64,000 nucleotides of DNA from Mucilaginibacter robiniae. GTDB lineage: Bacteria > Bacteroidota > Bacteroidia > Sphingobacteriales > Sphingobacteriaceae. Under the pieces are notes generated by a model, which had not been told where the DNA came from, ran no database searches, and saw only the letters and a list, made by a program, of their open reading frames with translations. The stretch covers positions 558,001-622,000 of the forward strand of contig NZ_CP051682.1 in assembly GCF_012849215.1 (NCBI RefSeq), given 5' to 3'. Numbering within the stretch: position 1 is the first letter of the stretch; the number at the start of each line of letters is the position of its first letter. Of the stretch, positions 45,011 through 54,468 are shown one piece after another. Made by a program: the position numbers and the translations under genes.

Positions 45011-46021
45011 TCAATTAACCGAACTATCTTTTGCTTCAGGCCAGCCTTTACTCCAGGTCAGCTTGTCTATAATTAATTTTGATTTACCCTGATCGTTAGC
45101 ATCATAGCCATGAAAAATCAGGTAATCAGTACCGTTAAAATTACATACGGCGTTGTGCCCTACCCCATACCAGTTCTTATCACCCTGCAACAATATGGTT
45201 CCTCCACCATAAGTCAGTTCAACACCTTCTTTATCTACATAAGGTCCTAACAGTTTTTTGGAACGGCCCACAATTATTTTGTAAGTACTTTGAGGCCCTT
45301 TACAACAGTAATCTATCGATGCAAATAGGTAGTAGTACTTACCACTTCTAAATATAAAGGGTGCCTCAATCGGATTGAGGCCGGCTACATCAGGCGCAGA
45401 TTTGATTCTACTAGCAATTGTAGGCAGGTCATCTAACGATTGGGCTAAACTACGCCTATCAGGATTTAGCTTTACCATTTTTATTCCGCCCCAAAATGAA
45501 CCAAAGGCTAAGTAAGGCGTACCATCTTTGTCGGTAATTAAATTGGGGACGATAGCATTCCAGTTGTTTTTACCAGCAACAGATTGTATCAGCTTGCCAT
45601 GATCTGTCCAGGCGTAATCAGCACTTGCGACATCAAGCGTTTTATTGGTAGCTACTCCAATACAAGAGGTATTACTGCCATAGGTTGATACAGCGTAATA
45701 TAGATAATACAGGCCATTGTAATACGAAATATCCGGAGCCCATAAATGCCCTTTAAAACCTAGTACGGCTTCAACTGCCCATTGAGGTGCTGCAGCAAAA
45801 ACGGGTTTTTCAGCTTTCCAGTGCACCATATCGGTTGAACTCCAGGAAGCGATACCCCAACCTGTACAATACATATGGTAAACTGAATCCTGCTTAATCA
45901 TTACCGGATCGTGCGCCGGAATACGAATTTGCAATTCTTGCGCATGCACCACATGATGCCCAGATAATATTACTCCGAGCCATGCTGCTATACCTGATAT
46001 CGAAACTTTTAGCACACGCAC
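45011..46021 (-). CDS. GH43 arabinan endo-arabinosidase-like protein, middle catalytic Asp replaced by Val
   Basis: 336 residues from a GTG at 46021, with signal peptide (to about residue 27). The five-bladed propeller of GH43 arabinanases is recognisable: Asp38 in AHDPVMI (general base), Glu219 in NPIEAPFIF (general acid), GKYYYLFASIDYCC and GVGHNAV. The third catalytic residue, the Asp of the NAIDPN motif, is Val158 here (NAIVPN; codon GTC at 45548-45550, one base from GAC). That change should cripple hydrolysis. The start codon lies 9 bp after the stop of the GH51 relic, so this was once a downstream operon member. Confidence 0.85.
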   Translation of the reverse strand: MRVLKVSISGIAAWLGVILSGHHVVHAQELQIRIPAHDPVMIKQDSVYHMYCTGWGIASWSSTDMVHWKAEKPVFAAAPQWAVEAVLGFKGHLWAPDISYYNGLYYLYYAVSTYGSNTSCIGVATNKTLDVASADYAWTDHGKLIQSVAGKNNWNAIVPNLITDKDGTPYLAFGSFWGGIKMVKLNPDRRSLAQSLDDLPTIASRIKSAPDVAGLNPIEAPFIFRSGKYYYLFASIDYCCKGPQSTYKIIVGRSKKLLGPYVDKEGVELTYGGGTILLQGDKNWYGVGHNAVCNFNGTDYLIFHGYDANDQGKSKLIIDKLTWSKGWPEAKDSSVN

Positions 46022-46030
46022 TACAATAAT

Positions 46031-46348
46031 TTATTGATTCAACTTAACCCTGATTACGCTAAATGAATAAGGCTTAACTACTAAGTTAACCTAATTACCG
46101 GTTAATTTCAGAGGCTCCCCTTTCGGGCTTACAGCCATCGGAACAGTTAGTAAATTTACCTCATCCAAATGATCGTTTTGCAGCGTAATTAATTGCCCTT
46201 GTGTCTGTATACCTTTTGCCCCATTAATAACAAAGCTGGCATTTTGCATTTAGTTAGCTGTATTTGCAAATTTAATTACTACCTCATTGGTTTTATTATC
46301 CAATACAGCTGAAGCATAGCAGCCTGCCTGTCCTAAACTTTTTTTCAT
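46031..46348 (-). pseudogene. Relic of a GH51 arabinofuranosidase C-terminal domain
   Basis: 106 codons in one frame with two internal stops (TAA after ANTAN, TAG after LKLTGN). Legible pieces are GCYASAVLDNKTNEVVIKFA, LLTVPMAVSPKGEPLKL and the terminal VVKPYSFSVIRVKLNQ, the last matching the YSFTVIRIK end of the intact GH51 at 36827. The catalytic barrel upstream is gone. Its natural stop sits 9 bp before the GH43 start. It shows that a second GH51 gene once headed the cluster. Confidence 0.8.
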
Positions 46349-46646
46349 AAAAGTTTGATATCGTATTCAGCAAGCAGCAACTAAAATCAGGCATGCGTTA
46401 GCACCATGCTAAGTACTACTTTGTTAAATATAGCCTTATGCTATGGAACAATAAACTGACTTATAATTTAGCAACTGGATGCTTGGGTTTATATTGGTAT
46501 GCTTATGTGTACAAACACGTTGCTAATTAATGAAATATATCTTAATTGTCAATGCAACACTTAAATATATTAGTTTATCATTGAAAGCAAAACCAATAAG
46601 TTATTTACCTTATCAAGATCAAAAACTCTTAAATATTCTTAACAAA
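46349..46646. other. 298-bp spacer upstream of the glycosidase cluster
   Basis: AT-rich DNA between the GH51 relic and the flavin monooxygenase stop. Apart from a few further codons that may belong to the relic (YQTF just before 46348) I see no gene, promoter consensus or hairpin. Confidence 0.4.
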
Positions 46647-47801
46647 TTATTGTTCAATGCCTCGAAACATTGCTACCAGCTTGGTAAGCCCATCAGCAGA
46701 ATGCAAAATGGCCGTTTGTTCCAGCGTTATTCGGGCAACTTCAGAAGCTCTGGCACGCATTTGCTGCTCATAAGCAGCTATAGCTGCATGAGTATCTGCA
46801 AACGTTTCATTGAGCAGGCATTCTGCTAATTCCAGCGCATCAAGCATAGCCATGTTTACGCCTTCACCAGCATAAGGCGGCATTAAGTGTGCAGCATCGC
46901 CCAACATAGTCAGGTTAGGTAAAGCCTCCCAAGTTTGATCTAAAGGCATGCAGTACTGCGGACGCGGGGTGAATGCCGAACTTGCATTCTCAAAGAGTTC
47001 ATCCCAAATAGAAGCCCAGCCTGCAAACTCTTTCTTAAACCAGGCTAGCACCTGTGCTTTGTCGGTAAAATCAATTCCACTGTCTTTGTACCAAAACTCA
47101 TCAGCCTTAAAGCCAGCATAGTACGTTAAACTACCATCTCCTTTCGAACCTACAATCAATGTTTTTTCATCCTCTATGGCGAATATCTTTCCATCGTTTA
47201 ACAGCTGGTAAACATTCGGACTGTTTTTCTCTGCATTATATACGCTACCTTCAATTACGGTAACACCCGAATAAAATGGCTTTATAGGTGTAATATATGG
47301 CCTGATTTTAGAATTGGCACCATCAGCTGCGATCACTACATCTGCATAAGCACTACTACCATTTTTAAACTCAATTTTTACACCTCCATTTTGTTGGTGT
47401 AATGAAACAAACTGGCTATCCCATATTATGGTATCTGGCTGTAACGAATTAAGCAAAATATCACGCAAAGGTCCACGATCAATTTCGGGTCGGAAGGCTT
47501 CACCTTCGCCGCCACCTTCATCAGCATATACAATATGGGCATGCTTATCGGTTACACAGGTTTTATCAGCTCCAGGTCGGTAATTGGCTTCGAACGCTTC
47601 TATTAATCCAGCAGCACGCAATGCTTTAAGTCCCGAATCATCATGCAAATCCAGCGTAGCACCTTGTACCCTTACGTTGAGGTGGGTATCACGTTCGTAA
47701 ACTTTTACTTCAACACCATTCATTTGTAAAAGGCGAGCCAAGGTTAACCCTCCAGGACCGCCGCCTATAATGGCGACAGTTTTGTTTTTAATAGCAGTCA
47801 T
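46647..47801 (-). CDS. TetX-like FAD-dependent monooxygenase
   Basis: 384 residues. FAD motif AIIGGGPGGLTLARLLQMNG at the N-terminus, VYERD after it, the Arg-bearing RGPLRDILLNSL, a second FAD contact VVIAADGANSKIR, and GDAAHLMPPYAGEGVNMAML near residue 300. The order and wording closely follow the Tet(X) tetracycline-inactivating hydroxylases, which are of Bacteroidota origin, but the sequence is clearly divergent from them, so the substrate may differ. It is cotranscribed with an upstream TetR repressor (16-bp gap). Confidence 0.85.
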   Translation of the reverse strand: MTAIKNKTVAIIGGGPGGLTLARLLQMNGVEVKVYERDTHLNVRVQGATLDLHDDSGLKALRAAGLIEAFEANYRPGADKTCVTDKHAHIVYADEGGGEGEAFRPEIDRGPLRDILLNSLQPDTIIWDSQFVSLHQQNGGVKIEFKNGSSAYADVVIAADGANSKIRPYITPIKPFYSGVTVIEGSVYNAEKNSPNVYQLLNDGKIFAIEDEKTLIVGSKGDGSLTYYAGFKADEFWYKDSGIDFTDKAQVLAWFKKEFAGWASIWDELFENASSAFTPRPQYCMPLDQTWEALPNLTMLGDAAHLMPPYAGEGVNMAMLDALELAECLLNETFADTHAAIAAYEQQMRARASEVARITLEQTAILHSADGLTKLVAMFRGIEQ

Positions 47802-47817
47802 AAAATATGTATTTAAC

Positions 47818-48414
47818 TTAATTCAGCAATCCTTTTATTACGGTTTCACAGCAGGCTATCAGCACATCATCTGTAATAATTTGTACTGGTCGTTCGGTAT
47901 AATCGAAATATTCATTTACCAAATCCAACAAAGGCGAGAACAGCAAAGCCCGGTAAACATCATCATGAAAGGGCTTGATAATGCCCTGACTAATTTTAAG
48001 TTGTACAAAGCGATTAATAGGTGCAAAAAACTGCCCTTGCTGAATGTTTTCCTGCTGAAAGGCTTTATTTAACAAGGGCGATGATTTACCGTATTGCATT
48101 AAGGCAAAAGCAGACCGGTTATTTTTCAGGTATTCAAAAGCATTGAACCAAAGCTTTTTTACACCGGTAGCAAAATCCATTTCTTCACTAAAATTTACTA
48201 ATACAGCCTGCTCATAGACTTGCAATACCTCTTTTATAAAAAGCTTAATTAACAAGTCTTCTTTATTCTCGTACTTAATATATATAGTTCGTGGAGATAC
48301 ACCAGCCGCTTGCGCCAGCTTTTGCATACTTAAATTTTCCAATCCTTCTTTGGCTATAATGTCCAACGCCAGTGTGCGAATGGCTTGTTCCTTTTCTAAG
48401 TTCTTAGGTCTCAT
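47818..48414 (-). CDS. TetR-family transcriptional regulator
   Basis: 198 residues. The helix-turn-helix is at about residues 10-55 (GLENLSMQKLAQAAGVSPRT, then IYIKYENKEDLL), and the rest is the helical ligand-binding domain. It is the first gene of a two-gene unit with the TetX-like monooxygenase and probably represses it and itself until a substrate-like ligand binds. The spacer upstream (48415-48610) would hold the operator. Confidence 0.88.
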   Translation of the reverse strand: MRPKNLEKEQAIRTLALDIIAKEGLENLSMQKLAQAAGVSPRTIYIKYENKEDLLIKLFIKEVLQVYEQAVLVNFSEEMDFATGVKKLWFNAFEYLKNNRSAFALMQYGKSSPLLNKAFQQENIQQGQFFAPINRFVQLKISQGIIKPFHDDVYRALLFSPLLDLVNEYFDYTERPVQIITDDVLIACCETVIKGLLN

Positions 48415-48610
48415 CTTCTATCAAGTTCCTGTAAAAACAATTACAACATAAAAGTAAGTAAACGATTATTTACTTAAAATATCTTTTAAATTTTTTGTAA
48501 TGCATTAGGTGTTGTTAATGGAGCGACGTTTAGTACTACTGGTTTTTAAATGAGCTTTTCGGAAAACTAAGTCTATCAGTATCGGTTATTTAACCTAAAC
48601 AAAAGCTACC

Positions 48611-49618
48611 ATGAACGAGAAAGATAAAATAAACCGCCGTAAAGTAATTGGCGGTTTAGGGGCTGGGTTAGCTGCTGCTACGGTATTGCCTGTTTTTGAT
48701 GCACAAGCCGCATCACAATCAGAAGCTGTACCAGCACAACCCTTGCAAGACCCTACGACCAAATACCCCAAGCCACCATTTAAAAGTCAGTCGCAGCCAT
48801 GGCCGGGCTTAGCCAGCCAGATGGACCCGCGGCCGGATCATGGTGAAACCAGTTATAAAGGATCAGGCCGTTTAGCCGGCCGCAAAGCATTAATTACCGG
48901 AGGGGATTCAGGCATGGGTCGTGCAGCAGCTATTGCCTATGCACGTGAAGGTGCTGATGTAGCCATTAACTACTATCCTACCGAAGAACCGGATGCACGT
49001 GAAGTAATTGAACTGATAAAAAAAGAAGGCCGCAAAGCAGTAGCCATTCCTGGTGATTTGCGCGATGAAGCTTTTTGCCAGAAATTAGTTGCAGAAGCTG
49101 TACGCCAATTAGGTGGTTTAGATATTTTGGTAAGCAATGCCGGCCGTCAGCAAGCTCATGAATCTATATTGGATATTTCAAGCGAGCAGTTCGACTGGAC
49201 GATGAAAACCAATATCTATGCGCCATTTTGGATTATTAAAGCCGCATTGCCACATATGCAACCCGGCTCAGTAATTATTGGAACCACTTCAGAGCAGGCT
49301 TATGACCCTTCACCCGATTTGTACGATTATGCGCAAACCAAAGCCGCTACCATGAACTACGTAAAATCGTTAGCTAAGCAATTGGGACCGAAAGGTATTC
49401 GGGTAAATGGTGTAGCCCCCGGCCCAATCTGGACGCCATTGCAAGTAAGCGGCGGTGCCACCCAACAAAAGCTGCAAAGCTTTGGCGGTCAAACACCACT
49501 AGGCCGTCCAGGTCAGCCAGCCGAGTTGGCGAGCATTTATGTTCAGTTGGCAGCATCAGATGCTAGCTATGCTAACGGCCAAGTGTACGGTTCAGCCGGA
49601 GGTAGTGGTCAGCCATAA
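48611..49618 (+). CDS. Secreted-type short-chain dehydrogenase with Tat-like leader
   Basis: 335 residues. The leader NRRKVIGGLGAGLAAATVLP followed by FDAQA has a twin-arginine look, then a Pro/Gln-rich stretch (about 40-80) leads into a classical SDR: ALITGGDSGMGRAAAIAYA, VSNAGRQ, a catalytic Ser in IIGTTSEQ and YDYAQTKAAT. The C-terminus is GGxxQP. It belongs to the SDR group typified by general-stress YhdF/YhxC-like oxidoreductases. Export would be consistent with folding with cofactor before translocation, but this is inferred from the leader only. Confidence 0.85.
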   Translation: MNEKDKINRRKVIGGLGAGLAAATVLPVFDAQAASQSEAVPAQPLQDPTTKYPKPPFKSQSQPWPGLASQMDPRPDHGETSYKGSGRLAGRKALITGGDSGMGRAAAIAYAREGADVAINYYPTEEPDAREVIELIKKEGRKAVAIPGDLRDEAFCQKLVAEAVRQLGGLDILVSNAGRQQAHESILDISSEQFDWTMKTNIYAPFWIIKAALPHMQPGSVIIGTTSEQAYDPSPDLYDYAQTKAATMNYVKSLAKQLGPKGIRVNGVAPGPIWTPLQVSGGATQQKLQSFGGQTPLGRPGQPAELASIYVQLAASDASYANGQVYGSAGGSGQP

Positions 49619-49657
49619 TAAATAGGCCATTCATTGTATGGAATGGTAAAATCATAA

Positions 49658-49698
49658 TCTAATATAAAGGGATAGTATTGCTATCCCTTTATATTAGA
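49658..49698. terminator. Bidirectional terminator
   Basis: Perfect 18-bp stem (49658-49675 and 49681-49698) with a 5-base loop, between the convergent SDR and pullulanase genes; no long T-run. Confidence 0.8.
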
Positions 49699-49732
49699 AA
49701 GTAAACATTACCCCCCTACTTCTACCATGTCA

Positions 49733-51724
49733 TCACAGCTGAAACAAAATATAAGCTGAAGTAGCAGGTAAATTTAAGCTGCCCTCGTGCGGCTGCCCTA
49801 TTCCCTTTTCCTGAATTTGATTTTCGTTACCAGCCAGTATCCATTTTCCGGCTGGCAGTTGTACAGTTTTGGCTGAAGTATTGCCATTAAGCAGCACCAA
49901 AATATTTTTCCAATGGTCGTTATTGGCATGATCTTTCAGTTGATAGCCAATTACCTGTGGATCGGACATATTCAGGAACTCTAAATGTTGCTGAATCATA
50001 GCCGTACTGGGCATACGAAAAGCTGGATGATGTTTGCGTAAAGCAATCAGTCCCTGATAATAATTGAATACAGACTTGTATTTTGTTTTACGGCTCCAAT
50101 CTAATGCGTTAATAGAATCAGGCGAATTGTATGAATTGGCAATACCCTTCTTAGTGCGCAACATTTCAGCACCAGCTTGCAGAAAAGTAACACCTTGTGA
50201 AGTGAGCACGGTAGCATTAGCCAGCTTGTCCATTTGAATCAGTTCTGCTTCAGATGCATTCGGGTTGGCTATTTTTAGGCGGTCGAACAAAGTGTTATCA
50301 TCATGGCATGATACGTAGCTGATAGTTTGGTAAGGCTCACGCGCCCAGGGTGCTTTAGAATAGTTTACCTGCTGATAATTAATTTGCGGATGCTGTGTAG
50401 AAGCTACAATGCCAAACTTTACGCTTTCGGTTGAACCAACAGCGCCACTCACAAAACCTTTAGCTTTAACATCACTGAACGGGCCACGCAAGCCATCGCG
50501 AATATCATCACTGAAAGCAGCAATCTGGTTTAGTTCGGGCACATTCTTTTTTACAGCCCGCAGATTTTCGGCCAATGGGCTTGCTCCTGCTGTCCAGCCT
50601 TCACCATAAATAAATATGGTAGGGTCAACCTTATGCAGAGCCTCACTGATGGCATTCATCGTAGCTATATCATGTACGCCCATCAGGTCAAAACGAAAAC
50701 CATCCAAATGGTACTCCTTTGCCCAATACACTACCGACTCCACCATAAATTTTCGCATCATGGCCTGTTCAGAGGCTGTTTCATTGCCACAGCCTGTTGC
50801 ATCCGAGTAGCTACCATCGGGGTTATGCCGGTAAAAATAACCGGGTGCAAATTGTGTAAAATTAGCATGTTGCCAATCAGCAGTATGGTTGTACACCACA
50901 TCCAGTATCACCCGCAAGCCATTATCATGCAAGGTATTCACCATTCGTTTAAATTCGCGAATGCGCACCGCACCATTGTAGGCATTGGTAGCATAACTAC
51001 CTTCAGGCACGTTATAGTTTAACGGATCATACCCCCAGTTAAACTGCGGACGATTACTGGCTTCATCTACCGAACTATAATCAAAAGAAGGTAGTAAGTG
51101 GATATGGGTTACGCCCAGTTGTTTGATATGATCTAATCCGGTAACCTCGCCTGTTGAGCTTTTAGTGCCGATTTCCGTTAAGCCTAAAAACTTGCCTTTG
51201 TGCTGTATGCCCGATGTGGGGCTTTCCGACAAATCACGAACATGCAGCTCATAAATAATAATGTCGGTAAAGTTTTTCAGCATAGGTTTCTTATCGTGCT
51301 CCCACCCAGTAGGGTTAGTAGTAGCCATATTCACCACCATGCCACGGTGGCCGTTAATTCCTACCGCTTTAGCATAAATATCCGGGCATTCCAACAGCCA
51401 TTTACCATCTTGTTCGGTTTGAAAAGTGTAATACTGGTTCTTCACATCCTGATGTACAACAGTTTGCCAGGTTCCATTTTCAGCTTGAGTTAAACTGATG
51501 GTTTGAATAGGCGTTCCACCCTCGCCTGCTGTATATAACCGCAGCTTTACGGCTGTAGCTTGTGGTGCCCATACTTTAAACCGGGTTTGCTTAGGTGTGT
51601 AACTTACGCCTAAATCGTCGCCTTTGTACACCGGCCAGTTTGCCGTTATTTCTCTATCAGAACTATACCTAAAGGCCATCAAAAAAACTACTCCTGACAA
51701 AAGCAGCGTACTTATTTTTTTCAT
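49733..51724 (-). CDS. Type I pullulanase (GH13)
   Basis: 663 residues with a short hydrophobic leader. The CBM48-type N-terminal domain (TRFKVWAPQATAVKLRLY) is followed by the GH13 barrel: the type I pullulanase signature FNWGYDPLNYN, VVYNHT, nucleophile Asp in DGFRFDLMG, acid Glu in IYGEGWTAG, and VSCHDDNTLFDRL. It cuts alpha-1,6 branches of pullulan, glycogen or starch, probably in the periplasm or at the surface. Monocistronic here. Confidence 0.93.
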   Translation of the reverse strand: MKKISTLLLSGVVFLMAFRYSSDREITANWPVYKGDDLGVSYTPKQTRFKVWAPQATAVKLRLYTAGEGGTPIQTISLTQAENGTWQTVVHQDVKNQYYTFQTEQDGKWLLECPDIYAKAVGINGHRGMVVNMATTNPTGWEHDKKPMLKNFTDIIIYELHVRDLSESPTSGIQHKGKFLGLTEIGTKSSTGEVTGLDHIKQLGVTHIHLLPSFDYSSVDEASNRPQFNWGYDPLNYNVPEGSYATNAYNGAVRIREFKRMVNTLHDNGLRVILDVVYNHTADWQHANFTQFAPGYFYRHNPDGSYSDATGCGNETASEQAMMRKFMVESVVYWAKEYHLDGFRFDLMGVHDIATMNAISEALHKVDPTIFIYGEGWTAGASPLAENLRAVKKNVPELNQIAAFSDDIRDGLRGPFSDVKAKGFVSGAVGSTESVKFGIVASTQHPQINYQQVNYSKAPWAREPYQTISYVSCHDDNTLFDRLKIANPNASEAELIQMDKLANATVLTSQGVTFLQAGAEMLRTKKGIANSYNSPDSINALDWSRKTKYKSVFNYYQGLIALRKHHPAFRMPSTAMIQQHLEFLNMSDPQVIGYQLKDHANNDHWKNILVLLNGNTSAKTVQLPAGKWILAGNENQIQEKGIGQPHEGSLNLPATSAYILFQL

Positions 51725-52198
51725 AATGCAGAAGAAAGGCTACATGCCAACATTACAAGTTTACAGGTATTTTCATGGATAGCACAAGCCATGAGCGATA
51801 CAGCAATAGTTGTTTAGTCAAAATTTAAGAAGAAAAGCATGTGTTATGGTTGAATAATACGTGCAAACAGCTAGTAATAAACTTAATACAGGTTTGCCCT
51901 GACTTCATGAAACATCCAATTATTTAAAGAGGATTATTGACTATTGCTGAAGTATACGTTGTTAAACAACATGAAATACTACTATTCTTCTGCCTATTTT
52001 CAAGCTATAGAGTTTGTTTAACAAGCATTTGATGCTTCTACTATAGATCTTCTTTTTCATCAGAACGTCATTATTTATCATATACATTAAATAAAAACTA
52101 ATTTATTCCTTGTGCAAACTAACTCATTTTAAACAAATTACATGTTACAACATACATATACACAAGTTTCTGATTATTAGAACTTAAGCTAGGCTCTA
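51725..52198. other. 474-bp AT-rich spacer
   Basis: Between the divergent pullulanase and YceI genes. Apart from the YceI promoter just downstream I see no gene, repeat or RNA structure. Confidence 0.5.
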
Positions 52199-52228
52199 TT
52201 GACATTTCATCTATTCCATTACATTTGC
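52199..52228 (+). promoter_or_regulatory. Bacteroidota-type promoter of the YceI gene
   Basis: TTG at 52199-52201, an 18-base spacer, then TACATTTGC at 52220-52228, an exact fit to TAnnTTTGY. Transcription would start near 52234, about 15 bases before the ATG. Confidence 0.65.
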
Positions 52229-52248
52229 GGCAGATAATATTACAGAAC

Positions 52249-52821
52249 ATGAAAAAAGCAATTACCCTTATCGCAGCAGCTCTATTAAATACAGCTGTAT
52301 TTGCACAAACCTGGAAAGCTGACAGAGCGCACTCACACATTACTTTTACCATCACTCACTTGGCTGTATCTGATGTAGATGGCTCATTCAAAGATTTTGA
52401 TGCAACCATCACTGCTACTAAACCTGATTTCAGTGATGCTAAATTTGATTTTACAGCTAACGCTAACAGCGTAAACACAGATAACGATCAGCGTGATGCT
52501 CATCTGAAAACTGCTGAATTTTTTGATGTAGCTAAATACCCTAACGTTACTTTCAAAAGCACCGGTATTAAAACCGTTAGCAAAAACCACTACAAAGTAA
52601 ATGGTAACTTAACCCTGCATGGTGTTACTAAACCTGCTGTGTTTGATTTACAATACCGTGGTACCATCACCAACCCTATGACTAAAGCTCCTGATGCTGG
52701 TTTTGTAGCTACAGGTACTATCAAACGTTCTGATTATGGTTTCGGCAGCAAATACGGCGCACCTATGCTGAGCGACGAAGTAACTTTCAAAGCTTCCGGT
52801 GAGTTTACTAAAGCTCAATAA
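52249..52821 (+). CDS. YceI-family periplasmic protein
   Basis: 190 residues from the ATG at 52249, which begins a clean signal peptide (MKKAITLIAAALLNTAVFAQ); a TTG 24 bp upstream lies inside the promoter and is rejected. The lipocalin-like YceI fold is shown by WKADRAHSHITFTITHL, the DVAKYPNVTFKST strand and LTLHGVTKPAVFDL. The family binds isoprenoid-type ligands. It has a clear own promoter and terminator. Confidence 0.92.
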   Translation: MKKAITLIAAALLNTAVFAQTWKADRAHSHITFTITHLAVSDVDGSFKDFDATITATKPDFSDAKFDFTANANSVNTDNDQRDAHLKTAEFFDVAKYPNVTFKSTGIKTVSKNHYKVNGNLTLHGVTKPAVFDLQYRGTITNPMTKAPDAGFVATGTIKRSDYGFGSKYGAPMLSDEVTFKASGEFTKAQ

Positions 52822-52849
52822 TTCGCGCTATTAACTCCATCATATACAT

Positions 52850-52884
52850 AAGGGTGTATCGGCATAAGCTGATGCACCTTTTTT
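52850..52884 (+). terminator. Terminator of YceI gene
   Basis: 14-bp stem with G-T pairs (52850-52863 and 52868-52881) followed by a T-run (TTTTTTG), 29 bp after the stop. Confidence 0.75.
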
Positions 52885-53019
52885 GTTGCTTTATAGTTTA
52901 GGTTGAAATGCCTGATTAATTAACTTCAACTGCTCGTCTCCAAGATGAAAGGAACAAAAATGACCTGTTGTTACTTTATGTAATTAGGTAAGCTTACTTT
53001 TTATAGAGAAGACAGTTTT

Positions 53020-54468
53020 ATGGAAAAGATAACAAATGCTGACCTCAGCACTTTAGGAATAGAAGATTTGGACGTATTGGTCAGTTTTAGCCGGGTTGCT
53101 AATGGCTTGCTCAAACACCAAGTGATGGACAAAGCACAGATTTTAGCTAATCTGGAAGCCATGCTGGTCAACCCCGAACCTTATGCCTTGAAACAAGGCG
53201 GCAAGTTTAAAAATTTGGCCGAACAGGTTATTCAATTACAACAGCAAGGTAAATTAACTAAGCAGCCCCGGCCTGAACAGAAGTTAAAAAAAGAACTGGC
53301 TGATTTTCCGGTGTATGGCATTGAACATATTGAAGCCGGTGCTTTGGCGCAAATGCGTATTGCTATGCAACTGCCTGTATCACGTGCTGGCGCATTAATG
53401 CCCGATGCGCATCAGGGTTATGGTTTACCTATTGGTGGCGTGCTGGCTACTACAGCCGGTACTATTATCCCCTACGCCGTTGGAGTAGATATTGCCTGCC
53501 GTATGTGCCTCAGCCTGTTTGAACTGCCTGCTGATACCATTGATACCAAAGTAGACGATTTAAAAAGTTTGTTACTTAAAAACACGCACTTTGGTATAGG
53601 CAGCGAAACTAAAAAGCATGATGATACCAGTCTGTTTGACCGCCCGGAATGGCAAGCTACCCAGCTTATCAATCGACTGAAAGATAAGGCTTATCGACAA
53701 CTAGGCACTTCAGGCACCGGCAACCATTTTGTAGAATGGGGCGAACTTACGGTACAGGAAGGTGCTTTGAAAGAGGTACCCGCCGGCAACTACCTGGGGC
53801 TGCTTTCACATTCTGGTTCGCGCGGGTTTGGGGCTGGCATTGCCGATTATTATTCAAAAATAGCCATGACCAAAACACAGCTGCCTAAAGAAGCTAAACA
53901 CCTGGCTTGGCTAGATTTAAATAGTAATGAGGGACAAGAATACTGGTTGGCCATGAACCTGGCCGGCGATTATGCCAGTGCCAACCACCATGAAATACAT
54001 AACAAAATTGCTAAAGCCATGAACTTGCAGCCGCTACTGCGCATTGAAAACCACCACAACTTTGCCTGGCAGGAGCAACTGGCTGATGGTACACCGGTAA
54101 TGGTGCATCGTAAAGGTGCTACGCCAGCGGGCAAAGGCGTGCTGGGCATTATTCCAGGCAGCATGAGTACGCCAGGCTTTGTGGTGCGTGGCAAGGGTAA
54201 TATTAAAAGCATTAACTCGGCCTCACATGGCGCCGGAAGGGTAATGAGCCGAAGCGCAGCCTTCAAGACATTGAAGCGGGAACTAATTACTGCCGAACTG
54301 CACGACAAGAAAATTACTCTTTTAGGTTCCGACCTTGACGAAGCTCCCCAAGTTTACAAAAACATTCATGCCGTAATGGAAGCGCAGCACGATTTGGTTG
54401 ATGTTATAGCTAAGTTTCAGCCCCGCATTGTGCGTATGGCTGAAGCGAAAGAAAGGCCAGAAGATTAA
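53020..54468 (+). CDS. RtcB-family RNA ligase
   Basis: 482 residues. RtcB motifs: MPDAHQGYGLPIGGV, the metal-ligand Cys in VGVDIACRM (consensus GxDIGCGM), GTGNHFVEWG, LSHSGSRGFG, a nucleotide-binding region with HHNFAWQE, and the guanylylation His in ASHGAGRVMSRSAA. The protein ends with DEAPQVYKN. The family joins 2',3'-cyclic phosphate and 5'-OH RNA ends. It is not next to RtcA or RtcR homologues. A hairpin lies 213 bp downstream. Confidence 0.9.
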   Translation: MEKITNADLSTLGIEDLDVLVSFSRVANGLLKHQVMDKAQILANLEAMLVNPEPYALKQGGKFKNLAEQVIQLQQQGKLTKQPRPEQKLKKELADFPVYGIEHIEAGALAQMRIAMQLPVSRAGALMPDAHQGYGLPIGGVLATTAGTIIPYAVGVDIACRMCLSLFELPADTIDTKVDDLKSLLLKNTHFGIGSETKKHDDTSLFDRPEWQATQLINRLKDKAYRQLGTSGTGNHFVEWGELTVQEGALKEVPAGNYLGLLSHSGSRGFGAGIADYYSKIAMTKTQLPKEAKHLAWLDLNSNEGQEYWLAMNLAGDYASANHHEIHNKIAKAMNLQPLLRIENHHNFAWQEQLADGTPVMVHRKGATPAGKGVLGIIPGSMSTPGFVVRGKGNIKSINSASHGAGRVMSRSAAFKTLKRELITAELHDKKITLLGSDLDEAPQVYKNIHAVMEAQHDLVDVIAKFQPRIVRMAEAKERPED

